Of a stretch of 64,000 bases of DNA, positions 33,692-42,379 are shown in pieces (the first letter of the stretch is position 1; every line of letters starts with the position of its first letter). The stretch spans positions 310,001 through 374,000 of the forward strand of contig NZ_LAZS01000005.1 of NCBI RefSeq assembly GCF_002007205.1, in the 5' to 3' direction. The translations under genes and the position numbers were made by a program. The notes below the pieces were generated by a model that was given only the letters and a program-made list of their open reading frames with translations, did not search any database and was not told the origin of the DNA. Source of the DNA: Ensifer adhaerens (GTDB lineage Bacteria > Pseudomonadota > Alphaproteobacteria > Rhizobiales > Rhizobiaceae).

Positions 33692-35209
33692 ATGAAGGAC
33701 GAGGCGACGGTCGGGACCACCCGCCGGATCTATGCGGCGCTGAAGGCGCAGATCCTCGACGGCACCTATGGCGCGGAGGCGCTGCTGCCATCGACGCGGG
33801 CGCTCGCCGCCGAGCTTGGCGTTTCGCGCACGACCGTGACGGCCGCCTATGAGCAGCTTCTGTCCGAGGGGTATCTGGAAAGCCGGCAGGGCGCGCGGTC
33901 GCGGGTGGCGCGGCTTGCGGATCGGCAGGGCAGCGCTTCGTCGGCCGCCTCCGGGCGTCCGGCAAGCCAGGGGCATCGGGAGGAAGGGAGGGCCGCGGAC
34001 GTGCGCCTGTCGCGCCTTGGCGCTGCCCTTCGCGACGGGCCTGTCTGGGTGCCGCCCACCTCTGCCGCTGTCATTGCCGATTTTCGCTACGGCGATCTGT
34101 CGGCCACGGATTTTCCCGAGCAAGCGTGGCGGCAGGCGGTCAACACCGCGCTCCGCCGCCGAAGGCCGCGGCTTGCCTATGAGCATCCCGCCGGCTGCTC
34201 CAGCCTGCGCGCGGCCTTGCAGGCCTATCTCTGGCGGGCGCGGGGGCTCCGCTGCGAACCGGACCAGATTGTCGTCGTCAACGGCTCGCAGCAGGGGCTG
34301 GATCTGGCGGCGCGCGTGCTTGTCGATCCCGGCGACCGCGTGGCGATGGAGGATCCGGGCTATGTCATGGCGCGCCGGGTTTTCGCCGCTGCCGGCGCCG
34401 AGGTGGTCCCCGTTGCCGTCGACGCGGAGGGGCTGAGGACCGATGTTCTCGAAAGGGTGGAGGACGCCCGGCTCGCCTATGTCACGCCGTCGCATCAATT
34501 TCCGCTCGGCAGCGTGCTTGCGGCGCGGCGGCGGCAGGAGCTTCTTGCCTGGTCCCGGCGGACCGGCGCCTATGTGCTCGAAGACGATTACGACGGCGAG
34601 TATCGCTACGACATCCGGCCGATCCCGCCGCTCCAGACCATGGCGCAAGCGGAAAACGTGCTTTATCTCGGTACGATCTCCAAGAGCCTGTCGCCGATGC
34701 TCCGGCTCGGCTATCTCGTCGTGCCGCCGCCGCTTTTTCCGGCCTTCGCCGCCGCCAAGCAACTGATCGACCGCCATTCACCCGTTCTCGAACAGGAGGC
34801 GCTGGCGGTGATGATCGCAGGCGGGGCCTATGAGCGGCACATCCGCAAAAGTCGTCGCAACAACGGCCGCCGGCGCGAGGCACTGCTGACGGCGCTCAAG
34901 GCCGAACTCGGCGACGCGGTGACCATATCCGGCGCCGATGCCGGCCTGCATGTGGTCGTCTGGTTCGAACGGCTGCAGAAGACCGAGGAAAGCGCCCTGA
35001 TCGCAAGGGCAAGGGCGGTTGGCATCGGGCTTTATCCGGTCTCGCCGCTCTATGCCGAAACCGACGCCGGCCACCGGCCGGATCGGGCCGGTATCGTCAT
35101 GGGCTACGCGAGCCTCGATGAGGCGGAGATTTTGAGGGGCGTGGCAGCGCTTGCAGAAGTGCTGCGGAGCTGGGGCGACCGCGCCGACGATCGGGTGACG
35201 CGGGTATAG
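33692..35209 (+). CDS. MocR-type regulator (GntR HTH fused to aminotransferase domain)
   Basis: The start ATG 33692 (MKDEATVGTTRRIYAAL) gives 505 residues. The N-terminal GntR winged helix contains L-P-S-T-R-A-L-A-A-E-L-G-V-S-R-T-T-V-T-A-A-Y. The C-terminal fold-type I aminotransferase domain has V-V-N-G-S-Q-Q-G-L-D, an E-D-D-Y-D-G-E-Y-R-Y-D motif and the PLP-lysine I-S-K-S-L-S-P-M-L-R-L-G-Y. Such proteins sense PLP or amino-acid adducts. It is divergent from the paiB-like gene. Called MocR generically since PdxR identity is not proved. Confidence 0.9.
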   Translation: MKDEATVGTTRRIYAALKAQILDGTYGAEALLPSTRALAAELGVSRTTVTAAYEQLLSEGYLESRQGARSRVARLADRQGSASSAASGRPASQGHREEGRAADVRLSRLGAALRDGPVWVPPTSAAVIADFRYGDLSATDFPEQAWRQAVNTALRRRRPRLAYEHPAGCSSLRAALQAYLWRARGLRCEPDQIVVVNGSQQGLDLAARVLVDPGDRVAMEDPGYVMARRVFAAAGAEVVPVAVDAEGLRTDVLERVEDARLAYVTPSHQFPLGSVLAARRRQELLAWSRRTGAYVLEDDYDGEYRYDIRPIPPLQTMAQAENVLYLGTISKSLSPMLRLGYLVVPPPLFPAFAAAKQLIDRHSPVLEQEALAVMIAGGAYERHIRKSRRNNGRRREALLTALKAELGDAVTISGADAGLHVVVWFERLQKTEESALIARARAVGIGLYPVSPLYAETDAGHRPDRAGIVMGYASLDEAEILRGVAALAEVLRSWGDRADDRVTRV

Positions 35210-35329
35210 GCCGCTTCACCGGAGCCCGTGGCGGTTCGGCTTCCACCTCCGCGCGTTACCGTTACCCGCTTGCACGCTGGCTACGTCCATTCATAGTGCG
35301 CCCATTCCGCGTTGGCCCGGGCGACCGTC

Positions 35330-35917
35330 ATGAGATCTCTTCGCATCCATCCCCACCTGCACGACGTTTTCGGTGAAGAGCAGCCGCTCGTCTATCTCGC
35401 GGCCATTCTCCTGTTCGGTGTCGGCGTTGCCGCCGTGTTCGCCATGTCGGCGGGGCCGTTGCTTGCCGAGCTTGCCTGGTGGCGGGCGGCGCTGGCGCTT
35501 GTCCTCGTGCTCGACATCGCCGCCGGCTGCGTCGCCAATTTTACGCCGTCGACCAATGATTTCTACGCCGCCCGGCCGCGCAACCGCCGGGTCTTCATCG
35601 CCATCCATTTTCACATCGTTCTCGTCGCGCTGCTTGTCGGCACCGGGATCGCCGCCGCGGTCGCCGTCTGGGCCTATACGATCGTCGCGGCCGCGGTCGT
35701 CAACGGACTGGCAGGGCGAAGCGCGCAGACCTTCGCCGGCGGGCTGCTGCTTGCCATAGGCCTGACCGGCCTGCCGCTTCTGCCCGGTCTGACGCCGGCG
35801 ATGGTGGCGGTGTCCGGGCTCTTCATGCTCAAGGTGCTCTTCAGCTTCGCCGTCGACCACTATCGGGCTGGCGGGTCCAAGAATGGGCACGCGTCCAAAA
35901 ATGGGGGACGCGGCTGA
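35330..35917 (+). CDS. Polytopic membrane protein of unknown function
   Basis: ATG 35330 (MRSLRIHPHLHDVFG) gives 195 residues, with helices at about residues 22-40, 48-68, 92-115, 117-136 and 140-158. A polar patch F-T-P-S-T-N-D-F-Y-A-A-R-P-R-N-R-R lies between helices two and three. The tail G-G-S-K-N-G-H-A-S-K-N-G-G is a short internal repeat. No known family was recognised. It is separated from the dehydratase-like gene downstream by about 60 bases. Confidence 0.7.
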   Translation: MRSLRIHPHLHDVFGEEQPLVYLAAILLFGVGVAAVFAMSAGPLLAELAWWRAALALVLVLDIAAGCVANFTPSTNDFYAARPRNRRVFIAIHFHIVLVALLVGTGIAAAVAVWAYTIVAAAVVNGLAGRSAQTFAGGLLLAIGLTGLPLLPGLTPAMVAVSGLFMLKVLFSFAVDHYRAGGSKNGHASKNGGRG

Positions 35918-35980
35918 CCTCCTTGCCTTGCATGGCGGTCTTTACTAGCCTCCGAAAGGGCAGGCTCAGGGAGAGACTCG

Positions 35981-36964
35981 ATGGAAGTTTCAGCGGCAGA
36001 CGAGGCATTGCGCATTCCGACATTCGACGACGTGCAACTGGCCCGAAACCGCATCGCCGGGGTCGCGCATCGGACGCCGGTCCTGACTTCGCGCACGGCC
36101 GATGCCGCCACCGGCGCGCGGCTGTTCTTCAAGGCGGAAAACTTCCAGCGCGGCGGCGCCTTCAAGTTCCGCGGCGCCTATAACGCCGTCGCCGCCCTGA
36201 AGGAAAAGGGATCACGGCAGGGCGTCGTCGCTTTTTCCTCCGGCAACCATGCCCAGGCGATCGCCTATGCTGCGCGCCTGCAGGGTGTTGCCGCGACGAT
36301 CGTGATGCCGAGCGACGCGCCCGAGATGAAGGTGGCGGCAACGCGCGGTTATGGCGCCGACGTCGTGTTCTACGACCGCTACAAGGAGGATCGCTCGGCG
36401 ATCAGCGCGAAGCTGGCGGCCGAGCGCGGCGCCGTCCTGATCCCGCCCTTCGACCATGCGGATGTGATCGCGGGCCAGGGGACGGCGGTTCTCGAACTGA
36501 TCGAGGAAGTGGGCGAACTCGACCTGATCGTTACGCCGCTCGGCGGCGGCGGGCTGCTTGCCGGCACGGCGCTCAGCGCCAGGGAACGATCGCCCGGCGC
36601 GACCGTCGTCGGCGTCGAGCCGGAGGCCGGCAATGACGGCCAGCAGTCGCTGCGCCAGGGCAGGATCGTCGAGATCGCCATTCCGAAGTCGATTGCCGAC
36701 GGCGCGCTGACCCCCAGTATCGGCGCCCACAATTTTCCGATCATCCAGCGCACGGTCGCCGAAATCGTCACGGTCAGCGACGCACAGCTGGTCGAGACCA
36801 TGCGGTTCTTCGGCGAGCGCATGAAGATCGTCGTGGAGCCGACCGGCTGCCTCGCCGCTGCCGCCGTGCTCGAAGGGGTGCTTGCCTGCGCCGGCAAGCG
36901 CGTCGGCATCGTCTTGAGCGGCGGCAATGTCGATCTGGCGACCTACGGGGCGCTGCTGCGCTAG
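35981..36964 (+). CDS. Threonine/hydroxyaspartate dehydratase-like PLP enzyme
   Basis: The 327-residue protein is a fold-type II PLP enzyme without an ACT domain. The PLP lysine lies in R-G-G-A-F-K-F-R-G-A-Y-N-A, the loop S-S-G-N-H-A-Q-A-I-A-Y-A-A is typical of threonine dehydratases and serine racemase, and P-L-G-G-G-G-L-L-A-G binds phosphate. The end V-L-S-G-G-N-V-D is also conserved. It is best compared with threo-3-hydroxyaspartate ammonia-lyase/serine racemase-type proteins rather than biosynthetic IlvA. Confidence 0.88.
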   Translation: MEVSAADEALRIPTFDDVQLARNRIAGVAHRTPVLTSRTADAATGARLFFKAENFQRGGAFKFRGAYNAVAALKEKGSRQGVVAFSSGNHAQAIAYAARLQGVAATIVMPSDAPEMKVAATRGYGADVVFYDRYKEDRSAISAKLAAERGAVLIPPFDHADVIAGQGTAVLELIEEVGELDLIVTPLGGGGLLAGTALSARERSPGATVVGVEPEAGNDGQQSLRQGRIVEIAIPKSIADGALTPSIGAHNFPIIQRTVAEIVTVSDAQLVETMRFFGERMKIVVEPTGCLAAAAVLEGVLACAGKRVGIVLSGGNVDLATYGALLR

Positions 36965-37304
36965 AGACCCCCGAGTTGAGGCGTCCGCCAGCCAACCCTG
37001 CGGTGTCCGGCGCGAGCCGTCGCCGTTCGCCGTCTTTCCGGTTGCCTTAAACGGCAAAAGTGGCAAACTGTGCGTCGCGCCAATTGCGACGGGCATCCGG
37101 ACGGGCTTGCAACGGTTACTGTAACAATTTGATTTTCCAAGGTATATTTCCTGCTTCCATCCTCTGGGCGGAGCGTGGGACATGGACGAAACCAGAGACT
37201 TACAGCGGCCTTTTCAACGCCCCGGCGGACACGCCGCGTTGCCAAAAATCTAAGCGCTGCCACCGCGCCGGATGGGTGTGGTGCATACACAACTGGAGGG
37301 TATC
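36965..37304. other. Promoter region of the peroxiredoxin gene
   Basis: A gene-free interval of 340 bases. It holds GTTACTGTAAC (37115-37125), a GTTAC-T-GTAAC inverted repeat, followed by the AT-rich stretch AATTTGATTTTCCAAGGTAT, which may be part of the promoter. The remainder shows nothing distinctive. Confidence 0.45.
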
Positions 37305-37967
37305 GTGACGCTTGCAATCAATGACCTCGCACCGGACTTCGAGGTCGGGACGACCGACGGAACGATCCGGTTTCACGACTGGATCGGCGACTCATGGGCG
37401 GTGCTGTTTTCGCACCCGAAGGATTTTACGCCCGTCTGCACCACCGAACTCGGCTACATGGCGCGCATCAAGCCGGAATTCGACCGGCGCGGCGTCAAGA
37501 TCATCGGTCTCTCCGTCGATCCGCTCGACCGCCATGCCGGCTGGGCGGCCGATATCGAAGAGACGCAGGGCCATGCGCCGAACTTCCCGATGATCGCCGA
37601 CGTCGACTACACCGTCTCGAAGCTCTACGGCATGCTGCCGGCGCCGGTTTCCGGCGATCCGACCCAGCGCACGCCCGCCGACAACCAGACGGTGCGCAAC
37701 GTCTTCGTCGTCGGCCCGGACAAGAAGATCAAGCTGATCCTCATCTATCCGATGACGACCGGCCGCAACTTCGACGAGGTGCTGCGCGTCATCGACTCGC
37801 TGCAACTGACGGCCAAGCACAAGGTGGCGACGCCGGTGAACTGGCAGCAGGGCGAAGACGTGATCATCGCCGGCTCCGTCACGGACGAGGATGCCCGCAA
37901 GGTCTATCCGGAGGGCTGGCGCGCGCCGAAGCCCTATATCCGCATCGTGCCGCAGCCGAAGGGCTGA
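37305..37967 (+). CDS. 1-Cys peroxiredoxin (Prx6 type), GTG start
   Basis: The chosen start is GTG 37305, after GGAGGG, giving MTLAINDLAPDF and 220 residues. The active site is P-V-C45-T-T-E, with F-S-H-P-K-D-F-T upstream. The extended C-terminal domain (Y-P-M-T-T-G-R-N, then P-V-N-W-Q-Q-G-E-D-V-I-I) marks the 1-Cys Prx6 group, which lacks a resolving cysteine. It reduces peroxides with an external thiol. A persulfide dioxygenase-rhodanese gene follows 376 bases on, after intergenic repeats. Confidence 0.93.
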   Translation: MTLAINDLAPDFEVGTTDGTIRFHDWIGDSWAVLFSHPKDFTPVCTTELGYMARIKPEFDRRGVKIIGLSVDPLDRHAGWAADIEETQGHAPNFPMIADVDYTVSKLYGMLPAPVSGDPTQRTPADNQTVRNVFVVGPDKKIKLILIYPMTTGRNFDEVLRVIDSLQLTAKHKVATPVNWQQGEDVIIAGSVTDEDARKVYPEGWRAPKPYIRIVPQPKG

Positions 37968-38012
37968 GGCATCGCATTGGCAAAGCGGCATCGGCGCGGC
38001 GAGGGCAGTGGT

Positions 38013-38280
38013 CCCTCATCCGCGCGGTGAGGGCGGGAGCCCCTCATCCGCCTGCCGGCACCTTCTCCCCGCAGGCGGGGAGAAGGGAGCACGTGGCGCC
38101 CGCTCGGCACTTTGCCTTCTCCGATGTTTGGAGGCTGCAGCTTGGGCGGTCGCAATGCAAAAACTGGTTCTCTCCTTAGCAGGAGAGGGAAGCTCGAGAG
38201 CGCGGCAGCGTCCCTTCGCCCCGCGAGCGGGGAGAAGGTGCCGGCAGGCGGATGAGGGGCACCGCGCGGATGAGGGGCGA
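38013..38280. repeat. Inverted pair of CCCTCATCCG/TTCTCCCC intergenic repeats
   Basis: Copy A (38013-38092) contains CCCTCATCCGC twice, then GCCGGCACCTTCTCCCCG and its complement CAGGCGGGGAGAAGG. Copy B (38213-38280) is the reverse complement of the same unit. The two arms flank about 120 bases, so the transcript could form a long stem. Similar blocks are widespread in rhizobial intergenic DNA. The region is free of genes. Confidence 0.8.
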
Positions 38281-38343
38281 GGCCCACCGTTTGCCATGGC
38301 CTCTCGATTGGACGCCGCGTTATCCTTTGCAAGGGAGCCGCCG

Positions 38344-39393
38344 ATGATCTTCCGTCAACTGTTCGACAGCGTGTCCGGCACCTACACCTACCTGATCGCC
38401 AGCCGCCAGGGCGGCGAGGCGCTGATCATCGATCCGGTGCTGGAAAAGGTCGAGCGCTACCTGCAGCTCGTGCGCGAACTCGATCTTCGCTTGGTCAAGG
38501 CGGTCGATACGCATCTGCATGCCGATCACATCACCGGCCTCGGGGCGCTGCGCGACCAGACCCATTGCATCACCGTGATGGGCGAACAGACGGCGGCCGA
38601 TGTCGTTTCCATGCGGGTGGCGGAGGGCGACCGGGTGGCGATCGAGGGCCTGAGCCTCGATGTGCTCTATACGCCCGGCCATACGGACGATTCCTATTCG
38701 TTCCTGATGGCCGGCGACCTCGGCCGGCGGGTCTTTACCGGCGACACGCTGCTCATCCGCGGCACCGGCCGCACCGATTTCCAGAACGGCGACCCGCGCC
38801 AGCAGTATGACTCGATCTTCAACAAGCTCTTGAAGCTGCCGGACGAGACGTTCGTCTATCCGGCGCATGACTACAAGGGCGACACCGTCTCGACCATCGG
38901 CGAGGAGAAGCGCTTCAATCCGCGTCTCAGGGTCAAATCCGTCGACGAATATGTCGACCTGATGAACAACCTCAACCTGCCGAACCCGAAGATGATGGAT
39001 GTGGCGGTGCCGGCAAACATTCATGTCGGCCTGCACCAGGACGAGATCGCCCGGCGCGGCTGGGCGCTCTCGGCGACGGAAGCGCTGGCGCTCTGCGGCC
39101 ATGCCAGGATCGCGCTGGTCGATCTGCGCGAAAAGGCCGAGCGGGAGAAACACGGGCTCATTCCCGGCTCGCTGCATGCGCCCTATCCGGAGCTTCAGAG
39201 CAATATCTCCGCCGGCGGCATGCTGCACGAGCTGGCGGAAGCGACGGGAAAACGCATCGTCTTCTACTGCGCCTATGGTGAGCGTTCGGCGATGGCGGTG
39301 GAGGCCGCGCAGGCCGCCGGGATCGCCAGCGCCTGCCATATCGAGGGCGGCTTTGCCGCCTGGAAAATGGCGGACGGGCCGGTCGCGCATTGA
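38344..39393 (+). CDS. Persulfide dioxygenase-rhodanese fusion (ETHE1-like)
   Basis: The 349-residue protein has an N-terminal metallo-beta-lactamase domain with metal motif T-H-L-H-A-D-H (residues 56-62), then Y-T-P-G-H-T-D-D-S and F-V-Y-P-A-H-D-Y-K-G. This H-x-H-x-D-H with Y-P-x-H-D-Y is typical of ETHE1/Blh persulfide dioxygenases. The C-terminal part is a rhodanese domain with I-V-F-Y-C-A-Y-G-E-R-S as active loop. The fusion oxidises glutathione persulfide and handles the sulfur; with the upstream peroxiredoxin this fits a thiol/sulfide response. Confidence 0.92.
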   Translation: MIFRQLFDSVSGTYTYLIASRQGGEALIIDPVLEKVERYLQLVRELDLRLVKAVDTHLHADHITGLGALRDQTHCITVMGEQTAADVVSMRVAEGDRVAIEGLSLDVLYTPGHTDDSYSFLMAGDLGRRVFTGDTLLIRGTGRTDFQNGDPRQQYDSIFNKLLKLPDETFVYPAHDYKGDTVSTIGEEKRFNPRLRVKSVDEYVDLMNNLNLPNPKMMDVAVPANIHVGLHQDEIARRGWALSATEALALCGHARIALVDLREKAEREKHGLIPGSLHAPYPELQSNISAGGMLHELAEATGKRIVFYCAYGERSAMAVEAAQAAGIASACHIEGGFAAWKMADGPVAH

Positions 39394-39519
39394 TGCGGGC
39401 GCGTTGATGCCGACGCATTGACGTCCGGCCCGGGCGCGCCATCTCATATCGGAGCGTTCCGGCTCATGGGTCATGCGCCAAGGGGCACGGGACAGAAGTC
39501 ATGGGGGCAGAAGTCAGTC

Positions 39520-39735
39520 ATGCATAAGTTCTCCGTCAGCGTAGCCAAGGAATTCGAGGCCGATAGCGCCGAGGAGGCCGCACTCCTGATGTACCAGTTC
39601 CTGACCCGCGAGGCGGCGCCGCTCGATTACGCCGTCACCGACGATGCGAAGAACGCGACCCGCCTGACGCTCGACCGGGGGAAGGCCGACGAATTCGCCA
39701 GCGTCGACCATACGGCAGATCCGGGCAACTGGTAG
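39520..39735 (+). CDS. Small soluble protein of unknown function
   Basis: ATG 39520 (MHKFSVSVAKEFEADS) gives 71 residues, with no membrane helix. It shows an alternating beta/alpha start, then S-A-E-E-A-A-L-L-M-Y-Q-F-L and a D-Y-A-V-T-D-D-A strand, as in small adaptor-like domains. The family was not recognised. It lies about 125 bases after the persulfide dioxygenase gene on the same strand. Confidence 0.65.
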   Translation: MHKFSVSVAKEFEADSAEEAALLMYQFLTREAAPLDYAVTDDAKNATRLTLDRGKADEFASVDHTADPGNW

Positions 39736-39855
39736 CGCCCGCTGGCAGCGATGGCTGTTGGCAACTGTCACGAGTTCAACTTTTCAGGGAAGAAATCCTC
39801 GATCCTTCGCGTCCGGATTCAAGGCGAAGGGCGCGTTTGCGCTTCGGGCGGAGAC

Positions 39856-39969
39856 GTGCAGGCGGTCTATAAGCCCTGGTACCTGAACTTCCTGCTGCAC
39901 TGGACATTTGCGCTCGAACTTTTGATCTGGCTCGTGGCGGGCTATCTGGGGCGGGCTATCTGGGGCTAA
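39856..39969 (+). CDS. Possible 37-residue single-helix membrane protein, GTG start
   Basis: A GTG at 39856 preceded by GGCGGAG opens M-Q-A-V-Y-K-P-W-Y-L-N-F-L-L-H-W-T-F-A-L then a helix ending A-G-Y-L-G-R-A-I-W-G. The hydrophobic content and ribosome-like site suggest a small membrane protein; a longer frame from 39751 lacks a coherent N-terminus. Low-moderate confidence. Confidence 0.42.
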   Translation: MQAVYKPWYLNFLLHWTFALELLIWLVAGYLGRAIWG

Positions 39970-40139
39970 GGGATTTCAGGACGCCGGGCGCAATCGGGCA
40001 GGGGCTGCCTGAGCGCAAAAGCCCAACAATCATAGGGGTTCGACCGCCTTCGAAAACGATCGCTTAAGGAATTTATCATACGAATAGCTACAATTCGCAT
40101 GTATCCCTTTTCGATTTGTTAGCTATAGGTCCCGCTCCC
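39970..40139. other. AT-rich leader before the chemoreceptor gene
   Basis: Sequence near 40060-40130 is AT-rich (AGGAATTTATCATACGAATA) and likely includes the promoter; no frames supported. Confidence 0.4.
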
Positions 40140-41873
40140 ATGACTGGCCTGCCGTCTCTTTTTGCCTCCGATGCCAAAGCCATGCTCGATGCGATCAACC
40201 GGTCGCAGGCGATTATCGAGTTCGATCTTTCCGGCACGATCCTGACAGCCAACGAGAATTTCTGCCGTGCGATGGGCTACGAACTCAGCGAGATCGTCGG
40301 CCGCCATCACCGCATGTTCGTGCAGCCGGGGGAGGCGGAATCGAGCGCCTATGCCGATTTCTGGGCGCGCCTTGCCCGCGGCGAATATGACAGCCAGCAG
40401 TACCGCCGCATCGGCAAGGGTGGGCGCGAGATCTGGATCGAGGCCTCCTACAATCCGGTGTTCCGCGGCCGCAAGCCCTACAAGGTGGTGAAGTTCGCAA
40501 CCGACATCACCGCGACGAAGGCAAAGAGCACCGACGACCAGGGCAAGATCGATGCGCTGTCGCGTGCCCAGGCGATCATCGAATTTACGCCTTCGGGCGA
40601 GATCATCACCGCCAACGAGAACTTCCTTTCGGCGATGGGCTATGCGCTCAACGAGATCGTCGGGCGGCATCATTCCATCTTCTGCGAGCCGGATCACGTC
40701 CGCTCGCCCGACTATGCCGCCTTCTGGCGTGATCTTTCGGCCGGACGCTTCGTTACCGACCAGTTCAAGCGCATCGGCAAGGGCGGCAAGCCGGTCTTCA
40801 TCCAGGCCTCCTACAATCCGATCCTCGACGATGCCGGCCGGGTGTCGAAGGTGGTGAAATTCGCGGTCGACGTTTCCGATCGCGTATCTGCGGTCACGGA
40901 GATCGGCGCCGGGCTCGGCCGCCTTGCCGAGTGCAATATCCGCATGACGCTGGACGAACCGTTCGTTGGCGAACTCGAAACGCTTCGGCGCGACTTCAAC
41001 ACCTCGATCGGCATGTTCCAGGAAACGCTGTCGGCCGTGCTCAGCCAGACCCGTGACCTGAACGCCAACAGCCACGAGATGAAGGATGCGGCCGAGCATC
41101 TCGCCGATCGCACGCGCCAGCAGGCGGTGGCGCTGGAGGAGACCTCGGCGGCGCTGGAAGAGGTCACGGTCACGGTGCGCACCTCGACGGAAAATACCCA
41201 GCAGACCCGTTCGCTCGTGCAGAACGCGCGGCAGTCGGCGCACAGCTCTTCCGGTGTCGTGCGCGATGCCGTGACGGCGATGCAGCGCATCAAGGCTGCG
41301 TCCGAGGAGATCAGCCAGATCATCGGCGTGATCGACGAGATCGCCTTCCAGACCAACCTGCTTGCGCTCAACGCCGGCGTCGAGGCGGCACGCGCGGGCG
41401 AGGCCGGCAAGGGCTTTGCCGTCGTCGCCTCGGAGGTGCGCGAGCTTGCCCAGCGCTCGGCCAAGGCCGCCAAGGAGATCAAGGCGCTGATCCACAACTC
41501 CGTGGCCGAGGTCGCCGAAGGCGTGCGGCTCGTGGGCGATACCGGCAGCGCCTTGAAGGAGATCGAGAACTACGTCGAAGCGATCGACACGCGGATCGAG
41601 GCGATTGCGACGGCCGCGACCGAGCAGACGGCCGGCCTTGGCGAAATCAACGCCGCGGTCAATGACATCGACGCCATGACGCAGAAGAATGCCAGCATGG
41701 TGGAGCGCACCGCCGATGTCAGCGTCCGGCTCGCCGAGGGGGCGCAGCGGCTGACGGAACTCGTCAACCGCTTTCAGCTCAACCGCCGCACTGAACGGCG
41801 CGAGCCGGGCACGGCGGCGGCAAGAGGCGGCATCGGCGACCGCCGCCGCGCCAGCGACGCACAGGCCGCCTGA
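40140..41873 (+). CDS. Soluble methyl-accepting chemotaxis protein with two PAS domains
   Basis: ATG 40140 ([16 protein letters not shown]) gives 577 residues with no membrane helix. Two tandem PAS domains occupy about residues 20-130 and 140-255 and are near duplicates (S-Q-A-I-I-E-F-D / [21 protein letters not shown]). The signalling domain has the conserved tip [20 protein letters not shown]. The cytosolic double-PAS arrangement resembles the McpY-type receptors of Sinorhizobium meliloti, so symbol is withheld. It probably senses an internal redox or metabolic signal. Confidence 0.9.
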   Translation: MTGLPSLFASDAKAMLDAINRSQAIIEFDLSGTILTANENFCRAMGYELSEIVGRHHRMFVQPGEAESSAYADFWARLARGEYDSQQYRRIGKGGREIWIEASYNPVFRGRKPYKVVKFATDITATKAKSTDDQGKIDALSRAQAIIEFTPSGEIITANENFLSAMGYALNEIVGRHHSIFCEPDHVRSPDYAAFWRDLSAGRFVTDQFKRIGKGGKPVFIQASYNPILDDAGRVSKVVKFAVDVSDRVSAVTEIGAGLGRLAECNIRMTLDEPFVGELETLRRDFNTSIGMFQETLSAVLSQTRDLNANSHEMKDAAEHLADRTRQQAVALEETSAALEEVTVTVRTSTENTQQTRSLVQNARQSAHSSSGVVRDAVTAMQRIKAASEEISQIIGVIDEIAFQTNLLALNAGVEAARAGEAGKGFAVVASEVRELAQRSAKAAKEIKALIHNSVAEVAEGVRLVGDTGSALKEIENYVEAIDTRIEAIATAATEQTAGLGEINAAVNDIDAMTQKNASMVERTADVSVRLAEGAQRLTELVNRFQLNRRTERREPGTAAARGGIGDRRRASDAQAA

Positions 41874-42379
41874 GGCGACAGACAAGGCGGGACGTGCGGG
41901 GCGCGCGATCGTGCCCTCCACCGGCGGAAGGCGGGCCGGGGGTGCGGCCCGCCTCATCTTTTTCAAGGCGACCTTCGTGCGCGCGAGCGCCGCACGTCGC
42001 AAGGAATTCCGACCGCATCATCCCTACGGTTTCGCGTGGCATGGCCGCGTGACCGACGACCGACGGGCGCGTCCGTGCAACGTGTGGTATCGCTGATACG
42101 TTGACGAAGCCCACGGTTCTATGCATCCTGCCGGCCAACACACGAAGATGCCGGATACGGCACGGGGAAGAGCAGGGCCCGTTGGCCCAAGGCATTGATA
42201 AGCTTCGCATTCGCAAACGGCGCCCACGCGTCTCGCCAGGTCGCCATGGCTTTCTGAAGAGCTGCACGGTCTCGCGATCAAGGGAAACCTGCAGAGTTGC
42301 GGCGCGCTTGGCGTCGCTAAAGCACGACATACGCATTCACGACGTCATTCGCATCGATTGCTCGAGGCCGGAGGGGATT
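41874..42379. other. Gene-free interval with terminator
   Basis: A strong hairpin lies at the left (separate entry). The remainder to the GTG of the binding-protein gene contains only antisense frames without start context. Nothing else recognised. Confidence 0.4.
41930..41961 (+). terminator. Intrinsic terminator of the chemoreceptor gene
   Basis: GGCGGGCC (41930-41937) and GGCCCGCC (41946-41953) form an 8-bp stem followed by TCATCTTTTT, 56 bases past the stop. Confidence 0.75.

Noticed and set aside
38013-38280. Possible CRISPR-like array because of repeated CCCTCATCCG units
   Set aside because: Units are few, unevenly spaced and partly inverted; spacers are not of constant length.
40119-42002. 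627-codon minus-strand frame opposite the chemoreceptor
   Set aside because: Shadow; no motif, and the plus-strand protein is unambiguous.
41779-42336. 185-codon minus-strand frame in the interval after the chemoreceptor
   Set aside because: No ribosome site, Arg/Ser-rich composition, overlaps a terminator hairpin.
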